Part shown: positions 1-5,883 of the stretch, piece by piece
How positions within the stretch are numbered: position 1 is the stretch's first letter
Layout: each line of letters starts with the position of its first letter
Assembly (NCBI GenBank): GCA_002414865.1
Contig: DIAQ01000048.1
Span: forward strand, 1 to 9,576
DNA from: a candidate division Hyd24-12 bacterium UBA5074
Lineage (GTDB): Bacteria > Fermentibacterota > Fermentibacteria > Fermentibacterales > Fermentibacteraceae
DNA: 9,576 bases
Direction of reading: 5' to 3'
Notes under the pieces: generated by a model
Database searches by the model: none
What the model was told of the DNA's origin: nothing
Seen by the model: the letters and a program-made list of their open reading frames with translations, nothing else
Translations under genes and position numbers: made by a program

Positions 1-222
1 CATGTAGACGACAGTAGCCCTGTCGACTATGGGACCGGGATCGGTGAAGGCGCCGGGGCCGCCGGGCGCCGACTCGAGCGCCCAGACCCCCTCGGTCAGA
101 GCCGTCAGGACGCCCCATTCGTGGACCGATACGCGGGCCATCTCCCTGCCGTCAGGCTCGTCCTGGGGCTGCGCCGCGACCAGGGCGGCGAGGATCATCG
201 AAGCCAGAAGCGCTTTCTTCAT
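1..222 (-). CDS. Secreted protein of unknown function with HEWG motif (N-terminal part, cut by window edge)
   Basis: Only the first 74 codons lie in the window; the frame is open to base 1, so the gene continues to the left. The start is the ATG at 222-220, with a good Shine-Dalgarno (GAGGTG, 233-228) five bases upstream. The protein begins with a lysine pair and a hydrophobic stretch ending in alanines (residues 2-17), a typical signal peptide with likely cleavage near VAA-QP, so the product is probably exported. The mature part contains VHEWGVLT (about residues 33-40). An H-E-W-G-x-x-T motif near the mature N-terminus recurs, as I recall, in uncharacterised secreted proteins of Planctomycetes, deltaproteobacteria and relatives; this is from memory, not a search. 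The gene starts 4 bases after the xthA stop, with its ribosome site inside the xthA end, so the two are probably co-transcribed. No function can be assigned. Confidence 0.72.
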   Translation of the reverse strand, partial: MKKALLASMILAALVAAQPQDEPDGREMARVSVHEWGVLTALTEGVWALESAPGGPGAFTDPGPIVDRATVVYM

Positions 223-226
223 TGTA

Positions 227-1033
227 TCACCTCGTCTGTTCTAAAACCAGGACCGCAGACTGTTCCACGCTCTCGAAGGCGGCGAGCACGGGAGCGTGGT
301 CCGAAGGCTTCTGCCACTTCCTCGCCTCCCTGACTATCTCACACGACTCGGCCCTGGCGGCAAGGGCCGGACTGGCGAGCATGAGGTCGAGCCTCATGCC
401 CCGGTTCCTCTGGAACGAGAGCTCCCTGTAGTCCCACCACGAATAGGCCTTTCCCGAGGGGTGGAACCTCCTGAAGAGATCCACCGCGCCGGCCGAGAGC
501 ATCCTCCCCACGCGCAGCCTCTCCTCGGGATGGAAGCACACCGAGCCGTCCAGGGCTTCGGGATCGTGGACATCGTCCTCGGCCGGGGCCACGTTGAAAT
601 CGCCCGCCAGGAGGAACGGCATGTCGGCGGGAACGCTCGCGAGCACGCGGTCCAGGGAGTCCAGGAAGGCCAGCTTGGAGGCGAAGCTGTCCCCGGAGGA
701 GCCTCCGTTGGGCACGTAGACGTTTCCTATCCGGATGCCGGCCGCCGTGGCGCAGAGGATCCGCTTCTCCGGCCAGCGCATGCCCCCGGGGAGCTCCTCG
801 GATATCTCCTCCAGCGGCAGCTTCGAGATCATGGCGACCCCGTTCCAGGTCTTCTGTCCGCTGAAGGCGGTGGTGTAGCCGTTCTCAGCGAAGGCTGCGC
901 CCGGGAACAGGCCGTCCTCCACCTTCGTCTCCTGCAGCAGGAGGATGTCCGGCCCCCATTCCCCGAGGAAGCGGAGGACATGATCCAGCCTCTGCCGGAT
1001 GGAGTTGACGTTCCAGGTGGCCACTCTGATCAT
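227..1033 (-). CDS. xthA: Exonuclease III family AP endonuclease
   Basis: This 268-residue protein, the same length as E. coli exonuclease III, belongs to the endonuclease/exonuclease/phosphatase fold. The family cleaves the backbone 5' of abasic sites and removes 3' blocking groups in base-excision repair, in the cytoplasm with Mg2+. Signature elements appear in order: TWNVNS with N8, LLLQETK with metal-binding E35, VYVPNG (Y106, catalytic tyrosine region), GDFNVAP with D145 and N147, RGMRLDLML with D216, and the terminal SDHAP with D245 and H246. Every expected catalytic residue is present. The start is ATG 1033-1031, with AAAGGA six bases upstream. The frame stays open far to the left of this start on the minus strand, but that stretch is antisense to the glycosyltransferase gene and does not resemble the family. 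It probably heads a short operon with the downstream secreted-protein gene and is divergent from the glycosyltransferase gene. Confidence 0.95.
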   Translation of the reverse strand: MIRVATWNVNSIRQRLDHVLRFLGEWGPDILLLQETKVEDGLFPGAAFAENGYTTAFSGQKTWNGVAMISKLPLEEISEELPGGMRWPEKRILCATAAGIRIGNVYVPNGGSSGDSFASKLAFLDSLDRVLASVPADMPFLLAGDFNVAPAEDDVHDPEALDGSVCFHPEERLRVGRMLSAGAVDLFRRFHPSGKAYSWWDYRELSFQRNRGMRLDLMLASPALAARAESCEIVREARKWQKPSDHAPVLAAFESVEQSAVLVLEQTR

Positions 1034-1078
1034 CGCCGGTCCTTTCACTTCCTCCGCCCCGAAGTTATCCTTCACGGC

Positions 1079-2725
1079 ATGGGAACGCCATCGGCCAGGA
1101 ACACTGCGCTGCTGCTCGCGCTGATCCTCTGCGCGGGCGGCGCCTTGCGCATCTGGGTGGCCCTCCGCAACCCGATCCCGGCGGGGGACGGCGTGGCCTC
1201 GGAAGTCGAGATGGCCCGCAACCTCACCGAAGGCCGGGGCTTCAGCACCATGCGCAAGTGGACCACCTACGACCAGTCCATGGCCCCGCTGCGCCCCGAG
1301 GGCAACAGGCAGCCCGCCATGGCGGTCATCCTGGCCGGGGCGTTCCTCCTGTTCGGAACCTCCTTCGCCACCGCCCAGGGGGTGTCGCTCTTCCTGGGCC
1401 TCGCATGCATCCTCGTCGCGTATCGATGGGCCTCGAAGGCCTTCAGTCAGACCTCCGCCCTCCTCACGGCGGCCTGGCTGGCGCTCGATCCGCTGTTCAT
1501 CTGGTTCTCGACCCAGCCCGACAGCCTGATGCTCTTCACCACGGTGTTCCTGCTCGTGCTCATCGCTGGCGGAGAGGGTCCGGTCCGCCCGGGGAGGGCG
1601 GCGATCCTCGGGCTTCTCTGCGGCGCAGCCTGGCTGGTCAGGACGCAGGGGCTCCTCATGGCGCTGGGGACCGGGATCTGGATGCTCTTCAGGGGCAGGC
1701 CCAGGATAGGCTCCGCCGCAGTCTTCGCAGGCGCGTTCCTCGCGGCGGCCATGCCCTGGATGATCAGGAACATCGACGAGTTCGGCAGACCCTTCTACTC
1801 CCAGGCTTTCCAGACCCTCTTCACAACGAACCACAATGCGGTATGGGAGGTCAGACAGTCGCCCATCGATCCGATGGAGGGCATAAGGGCCCAGTCTCTC
1901 CCCGGCCTCTTCGCACGGATCGTGGAGGGCTTCTCGAGGGTTCTGGAGCCTTTCGTCACGGGCACTCTCCACAGGGGTGAGCCTTTCGCCGGGCCGTCGC
2001 TCGGGGTGTTCTCGCTCGCCGCCCTCATAGCCATGTCTTCCAAAGAGTTTCGCCGCAGGCTCTCCTTCCCCGCTGCGGCCTCGATCCTCATGGCGCTCGC
2101 GCTGACCGCGCACGTGCATCCCGGCAGGTATCTCTCGTTCGCGATCGTCGTGATCCTCGCAGCCGGTTTCGAGGGTCTCGGGAGGCTGCTGTCGCGTGTC
2201 GGGGCAGGTCGGGGCGTCATGGCGGGCACAGCCCTCCTTCTGCTGCTCACGCTGCTGCGGCCGCTGGGGCTGCAGCTCAGGGTGGACAGCAGGGCGAGGG
2301 CCGCCGAGTCGCAGGAGATAGCCCGCTGGATAGCCGCGAACAGCTCCCCGGGGGACTGGGTCGTCACGTTCCCTAACGTCGAGATGTTCGTCTGGCAGTA
2401 CCAGAGGCCCACGCTGACCATGCCGGACGATTACGAGATGCTCGTATGGCCCTACCTGGAGAGGCACCGGGTGCGTTACCTGGTGGTGGATCCCAACCTT
2501 CCGCTGATGAGGCCCTGGCTCTCGAGGCTCTGGGAGATGAGCCCCGACGGATCGGGCTGGGAGAGGATCGACCCTCCTCCGTTCCTCACCGAAGTGCACC
2601 GCAGCGGGTCCGGCAGGAGCATAGTCTACGAGTGGACGGGGACGGTCCCCGCTGGCTACATGGCCGTGGACAGCATCCCCCCCGACAACTCCCGGGCCCT
2701 CCCGCCCGGAACCTCCCTGTTCTAG
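1079..2725 (+). CDS. GT-C type membrane glycosyltransferase (PMT/ArnT-like, family 39)
   Basis: A 548-residue polytopic membrane protein. Features match GT-C enzymes that transfer a sugar from a polyprenyl-phosphate donor on the outer face of the inner membrane. After a first membrane helix (about residues 9-28), the first external loop holds an acidic element, GDGVASEVEMARNLTEG (36-52), equivalent to the catalytic Asp/Glu loop. An RPEGNRQPAM segment (72-81) stands where these enzymes usually have R-P-P-x-Y-P. Further hydrophobic helices lie near 83-115, 125-163, 174-204, 212-226, 305-319, 330-344, 351-368 and 379-395, with a conserved-looking HPGRYLSF at 347-354. Residues 400-548 form a soluble C-terminal domain. 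The acceptor cannot be told from sequence. ATG 1079 was chosen because it lies just before the first helix; there is no clear Shine-Dalgarno, only GAAG 14 bases upstream. The frame is open upstream to 296, but that part is antisense to xthA. Confidence 0.85.
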   Translation: MGTPSARNTALLLALILCAGGALRIWVALRNPIPAGDGVASEVEMARNLTEGRGFSTMRKWTTYDQSMAPLRPEGNRQPAMAVILAGAFLLFGTSFATAQGVSLFLGLACILVAYRWASKAFSQTSALLTAAWLALDPLFIWFSTQPDSLMLFTTVFLLVLIAGGEGPVRPGRAAILGLLCGAAWLVRTQGLLMALGTGIWMLFRGRPRIGSAAVFAGAFLAAAMPWMIRNIDEFGRPFYSQAFQTLFTTNHNAVWEVRQSPIDPMEGIRAQSLPGLFARIVEGFSRVLEPFVTGTLHRGEPFAGPSLGVFSLAALIAMSSKEFRRRLSFPAAASILMALALTAHVHPGRYLSFAIVVILAAGFEGLGRLLSRVGAGRGVMAGTALLLLLTLLRPLGLQLRVDSRARAAESQEIARWIAANSSPGDWVVTFPNVEMFVWQYQRPTLTMPDDYEMLVWPYLERHRVRYLVVDPNLPLMRPWLSRLWEMSPDGSGWERIDPPPFLTEVHRSGSGRSIVYEWTGTVPAGYMAVDSIPPDNSRALPPGTSLF

Positions 2726-4602
2726 GGCTTCCCGGAGGCGAGCGCCGAGCGCTGACGCGCCACGATCAGCGATACGTCGGCCCTCGACAGACCGACGGAC
2801 GAGGCGAATTCCTCGAGGAACTTCGTCTCTCCGGCGGAGAGCCTGCCGTCCGCCAGGGCGATCCGGGCCATGGCCCCCAGCAGCTCGGCAGCCTGGTCCC
2901 GGCCCTGCACCGGCGGGATGGGGGGATGGCCGGCCCTCACCGAGGCCAGTATCTCGTCAGCCCTCGAGGAGGGGATAGCCGCCGTCGAGGCGAACTCTCT
3001 GAAGCACTCCTCCTCGCCGGGACCGACCTCGCCGTCGGCGAACATCGTCGAGGCCATGGATGCCAGGAGCACCTCGGGGGGGACGAGCGACACCTTCTCC
3101 ACAGTGCGAACCTGGGCGGCGCGCACCGTCGACGGATCGAACCGTTCCACCGACTGGAGCACCCAGTCCTGGCCGCCGTCGTTGAGCACCCTTCCGCAGT
3201 AGTCGCACGCTCCCGAGTCCCCTCCGGTGTCGGGCGCCCCGCAGCCCTGGCAGTGGGCGGACATGAAGGACATCCCTGCGGGCGAGAGGACTCCCGGGTT
3301 CCGCACCAGGACGAAGACCGAGGGGCGGATCATCCTGTCGCCCTCGCTCCTCGAGCGGCCCTCGGCGTTCTTCTGGGCGTTGCGCGCAGACCAGCGGACC
3401 AGCGCGTCGATCCTGTCGGGGCCGTTCTGCCCCGGCACTATCCTCTGGATGTCCACGCCACCCACCGCGGCGTCCCTGAAGTACAGCCACCAGCCACCCT
3501 CCCTGGCCAGCGCCAGCGACTTGCCGAAGCCTTCGAGGAAGGACGGCGTCGCCACCTTGCGCATCGGGGAGGAGGACCCGTCGAAGTGGCTGCGGACATA
3601 GCGCCAGAATATCACGGACGCCCTGTCCTCGATGTGCTGCAGGTTGAAGGCAGGATCCCTCCCCGCCATCTCGGCAAAGCCCGGAACCAGCTCGGGCCGG
3701 CCTTCGGCCTTCCACTCGGAGGACTGCGTGACCTCGGAGAGCACCCAGTCGTACTGGCCGCTCGTCACCAGGGAGTCGCAGTTCTGGCAGCGCCTCGCGT
3801 CCGTCAGCTCCAGCGAGGCGCCGCAGTTGGGGCAGAACCCCTCGATGAGTCCCGGTCCTGTCTTCGTCACGACTCCGGGCCGTCTGAGGAAGCTCCAGAT
3901 CTCCGAGAACTGCTCTGCCTCGCGTGTGCGGATCACCTTGCCGGAGTCGAGGGAGACCTCCAGATCGCGGGCCTGGGCCCGGATCTCCACCGAGATCCCG
4001 TCGTAGAAGCTGTCCGAGGTCGCCGAGGCGATCGCCGTGTCGAGGACCAGCAGGTTCTCCATGCGGTTGCGCCAGCCCTCCGCCTTCTGCATCGCGATCT
4101 GCATCTCGAACCGCTCACGGATGCCGTCGGATATGAAGCGGGAGGCCTTCGACATGTCCTGGTCGGACCAGGCCTTCTGTATCTCGAGGAAGGCCTGGGT
4201 GGACCTCTTGAGGAAATCCTCGTCGGAGAAGGCTGCGTCGCGCGCCTTCAGCCCTTCGAGCTGCACCGAGCGGTCCGCCTGTCGGCGGGCTCCCGCGGCC
4301 TTCCCTGCTGAGACGATCGTCCTGTACTGCGAGCCCGCCCGGGCTGACTTGCCGAACTTCGTGACGACGACGATTCCGACAATGACCAGCGGGATGCCGA
4401 TGAGCGGGTTGGTCACGACCAGCCGGGCAAGGTAGTAGAAGATGATCCCGAGGCCGTCTCCGCCGCCTCCGCCCCAGTCGCCCCCGCCTCCGGAGCCTCC
4501 GAAGCTCTCGCCTCCGCCGGCCCGCGCAAAGGCTGCAGGAGCCACGAGAAGGAGGGCCTTCACGAAGGCCGGTATCTTCCTGCCCACCCTGCTCTCGAAC
4601 AT
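2722..4602 (-). CDS. Membrane-anchored protein with duplicated Tim44-like/zinc-ribbon modules and TerB-like C-terminus
   Basis: 626 residues from ATG 4602-4600, which has GAGGAGG (4613-4607) four bases upstream and is followed directly by a signal-like peptide (1-28). A glycine-rich linker (29-50) and a hydrophobic anchor of one or two helices (51-83) come next. Then follow a Tim44-like region (about 125-250), a zinc ribbon (C257, C260, C272, C275), a second Tim44-like region (about 305-445), a second zinc ribbon (C451, C454, C466, C469) and a TerB-like helical region (about 505-615). Each ribbon is followed by DWVL (285-288 and 479-482), which supports an internal duplication. The TerB region contains two matching helices, FADGEV..GE (521-530) and LADGRL..GE (583-592). 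Signal, glycine stretch and Tim44 domain are a known bacterial arrangement, but its role is not established to my knowledge. A nearly leaderless start at ATG 4677 (651 residues) is possible but less likely. Confidence 0.82.
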   Translation of the reverse strand: MFESRVGRKIPAFVKALLLVAPAAFARAGGGESFGGSGGGGDWGGGGGDGLGIIFYYLARLVVTNPLIGIPLVIVGIVVVTKFGKSARAGSQYRTIVSAGKAAGARRQADRSVQLEGLKARDAAFSDEDFLKRSTQAFLEIQKAWSDQDMSKASRFISDGIRERFEMQIAMQKAEGWRNRMENLLVLDTAIASATSDSFYDGISVEIRAQARDLEVSLDSGKVIRTREAEQFSEIWSFLRRPGVVTKTGPGLIEGFCPNCGASLELTDARRCQNCDSLVTSGQYDWVLSEVTQSSEWKAEGRPELVPGFAEMAGRDPAFNLQHIEDRASVIFWRYVRSHFDGSSSPMRKVATPSFLEGFGKSLALAREGGWWLYFRDAAVGGVDIQRIVPGQNGPDRIDALVRWSARNAQKNAEGRSRSEGDRMIRPSVFVLVRNPGVLSPAGMSFMSAHCQGCGAPDTGGDSGACDYCGRVLNDGGQDWVLQSVERFDPSTVRAAQVRTVEKVSLVPPEVLLASMASTMFADGEVGPGEEECFREFASTAAIPSSRADEILASVRAGHPPIPPVQGRDQAAELLGAMARIALADGRLSAGETKFLEEFASSVGLSRADVSLIVARQRSALASGKP

Positions 4603-4606
4603 CGGG

Positions 4607-4613
4607 CCTCCTC
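4607..4613 (-). promoter_or_regulatory. Ribosome binding site deciding the start of the Tim44-like gene
   Basis: Reads GAGGAGG on the minus strand, four bases before ATG 4602. It favours this start over the upstream in-frame ATG at 4677, which has no purine-rich site and would place 25 arginine-rich residues before the signal peptide. Confidence 0.7.
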
Positions 4614-4646
4614 GCGTCGTTCGTCGCAGCCGATGCGCTGCCCCGC

Positions 4647-4670
4647 GCCGCGCGAGGGGTTCTGCGCGGC
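4647..4670. repeat. Perfect 7-bp inverted repeat in the divergent intergenic region
   Basis: GCCGCGC at 4647-4653 is matched by its exact reverse complement at 4664-4670 around a 10-base loop. It lies in the predicted leader of the minus-strand Tim44-like message and just upstream of the plus-strand -10. It could be an operator or a leader hairpin, but in DNA this rich in G and C a 7-bp match can arise by chance. An adjacent 8-bp palindrome, GGCCGGCC, sits at 4668-4675. Confidence 0.35.
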
Positions 4671-4678
4671 CGGCCATC

Positions 4679-4687
4679 TGCTATAAT
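4679..4687 (+). promoter_or_regulatory. Extended -10 promoter for the larA-kinase-porX-tsaEB operon
   Basis: The bases TGCTATAAT form a perfect TGn-TATAAT extended -10 in a short AT-rich patch within very GC-rich DNA. No good -35 hexamer is visible 16-18 bases upstream (the region reads about GTTCTG), which fits the known behaviour of extended -10 promoters. Initiation would fall near the A at 4694 or 4696, only 3-5 bases before ATG 4699. Confidence 0.6.
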
Positions 4688-4690
4688 CAA

Positions 4691-4699
4691 ATCATATCA
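4691..4699 (-). promoter_or_regulatory. Opposing extended -10 promoter for the Tim44-like gene
   Basis: Read on the minus strand, positions 4699 to 4691 give TGATATGAT, that is TGn followed by TATGAT, one mismatch from consensus. Transcription would start near 4684 and give a leader of about 80 bases before ATG 4602. The element overlaps the initiation region of the plus-strand promoter and the first base of the larA start codon. Confidence 0.5.
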
Positions 4700-5883
4700 T
4701 GAAAACCGCACGCCACGACACACCTGCCGGGGAGACTCCACCCGGGATAGAGCCGGCCTTCCGCCCGGCCATGGTCCCCTCGCAGGTCGAGGAGGCGTGG
4801 GCGGGCTCCCTCGATCTCCTGGAGTCGATGGCTTCACGGGGCGAGGTCACTGTGGTGGTCAACGATGTGACCCGACCCGCCGTGGCGGCGCGGGCACTCG
4901 CGCCGGTGCGATCCGTCCTCGAAGGGCGATGCAGAGTCCTCGTGGCCACCGGCGCCCACAGGGAGGTTACCTGCGAGGAGAAGGACGCCCTCCTCGGAGG
5001 GATGTTCCCGGAGGCCCCCTGGCGATGCACCCGCGCCGATGGGGAGCCCTCCTTCGGGATCACCGCCAGAGGCACGGAGATGCGATTCGATCCCTGGGTC
5101 CTGCAGGGAGGCCCCCTGCTGGTGCTGGGAACGGTCGAGCCCCATTACTTCGCAGGCTTCACCGGGGGGAGGAAGTCGCTCCTGCCCGGCTGCGCATCCC
5201 GCAGGTCGATAGAGCAGAACCACTATCTCGCGTGCCTGCCCGGGTCGGCTCCCTGCGCCCTGGAGGGGAACCCGGTGCACGAGGATATGCTGGAGGCGGC
5301 CCTGAAGGCCCTCGAAGGGGGAGAGAGCGTGTTCGCCTCGGCCGTGGTCCAGGGGGACAGGCTCGTGCATCTCTCGACGGGGGAGATGACCGCGGCGTTC
5401 GCCGCTTCGGTCGAGGAATCCCGAAGAGCGCTCTGCGTGACTCTGGACAGGCCGCGCAGCGTCGTTACGGCACGCCCCGGAGCCCCGCTGGACTGCAACC
5501 TCTACCAGTCGATGAAGGCCGTCTACAACTGCGAGCGGGCCGTCGCCGACGGAGGCGTCCTGCTGCTGGACAGCGACTGCGCGGAAGGCCTGGGGGCCGA
5601 TTTCCTGGCTTCCTCGCTCAGGCAGGCCGTGGATCCCGCCTGGAACCCCCCCGGAAGAGAGGGATACAGGCTCGGTGACCATGCCACCGTGCGGCTCGTC
5701 GCGATCCGGTCGCGCATACGGCTGGCCCTTCGCTCGAACCTCCCCCGCGATCTGGTGGAGAGCCTCGGCCTCGAGCCCGTGGACGACGCCGGATCCATGT
5801 GTTGCGCCGACGCCGTGACGATCCTCGACGCCGGCACGGTCGTGCCTCTGATCCGGGATGGATGTGCCCCATGGGCGATCTGA
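4699..5883 (+). CDS. larA: LarA-type nickel-pincer racemase/epimerase homologue (lactate racemase family)
   Basis: A 394-residue cytoplasmic protein of the lactate racemase family, whose members interconvert 2-hydroxy-acid stereoisomers by hydride transfer to a nickel-pincer nucleotide cofactor. Key residues are present with the spacing I recall for Lactobacillus LarA: D56 and R59 in NDVTRP, H87 in ATGAHRE, H149 in VEPHYFAGF, K159 in GGRKS (the lysine bound covalently to the cofactor) and H175 in QNHYL (nickel ligand). The intervals H149-K159 (10) and K159-H175 (16) equal those in LarA. The real substrate is uncertain, because this family includes enzymes for several hydroxy acids. No cofactor-synthesis genes (larB, larC, larE) are in the window. 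ATG 4699 has no Shine-Dalgarno, and the likely transcription start is 3-5 bases upstream, so translation is probably leaderless; an alternative ATG at 4771 also lacks a ribosome site. Its 3' end overlaps the kinase gene by 13 bases. Confidence 0.88.
   Translation: MKTARHDTPAGETPPGIEPAFRPAMVPSQVEEAWAGSLDLLESMASRGEVTVVVNDVTRPAVAARALAPVRSVLEGRCRVLVATGAHREVTCEEKDALLGGMFPEAPWRCTRADGEPSFGITARGTEMRFDPWVLQGGPLLVLGTVEPHYFAGFTGGRKSLLPGCASRRSIEQNHYLACLPGSAPCALEGNPVHEDMLEAALKALEGGESVFASAVVQGDRLVHLSTGEMTAAFAASVEESRRALCVTLDRPRSVVTARPGAPLDCNLYQSMKAVYNCERAVADGGVLLLDSDCAEGLGADFLASSLRQAVDPAWNPPGREGYRLGDHATVRLVAIRSRIRLALRSNLPRDLVESLGLEPVDDAGSMCCADAVTILDAGTVVPLIRDGCAPWAI

Noticed and set aside
296..1078. N-terminal extension of the glycosyltransferase frame
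   Set aside because: It is antisense to xthA and carries no membrane or enzyme features. The first real membrane helix begins just after ATG 1079.
1034..2599. Long open frame on the minus strand continuous with xthA, giving a 790-residue protein
   Set aside because: The part upstream of ATG 1033 is antisense to the glycosyltransferase gene, low in hydrophobic order and rich in Arg, Gly, Pro and Glu, which is typical of shadow frames in GC-rich DNA. Exonuclease III homology and a ribosome site both begin at 1033.
2755..3100. TerB-like domain as a sign of a tellurite-resistance island
   Set aside because: It is the C-terminal domain of a larger Tim44-like membrane protein. No terA, terC, terD or terZ homologue is present.
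2446..4311. 621-residue open frame on the plus strand
   Set aside because: It is a shadow of the Tim44-like gene and the glycosyltransferase end, with a Pro/Arg/His-rich composition and no recognisable domain. The minus-strand frame has zinc ribbons, a signal peptide and a ribosome site.
4603..4698. Riboswitch or structured RNA in the longest gap
   Set aside because: The gap is only 96 bases. Apart from the short inverted repeat and the two -10 elements, I see no known riboswitch core or terminator with a T-run.
4442..4702. Proline-rich open frame on the plus strand (about 86 residues)
   Set aside because: The proline run is simply the complement of the glycine-rich linker of the Tim44-like protein, and the frame runs into the promoter region.
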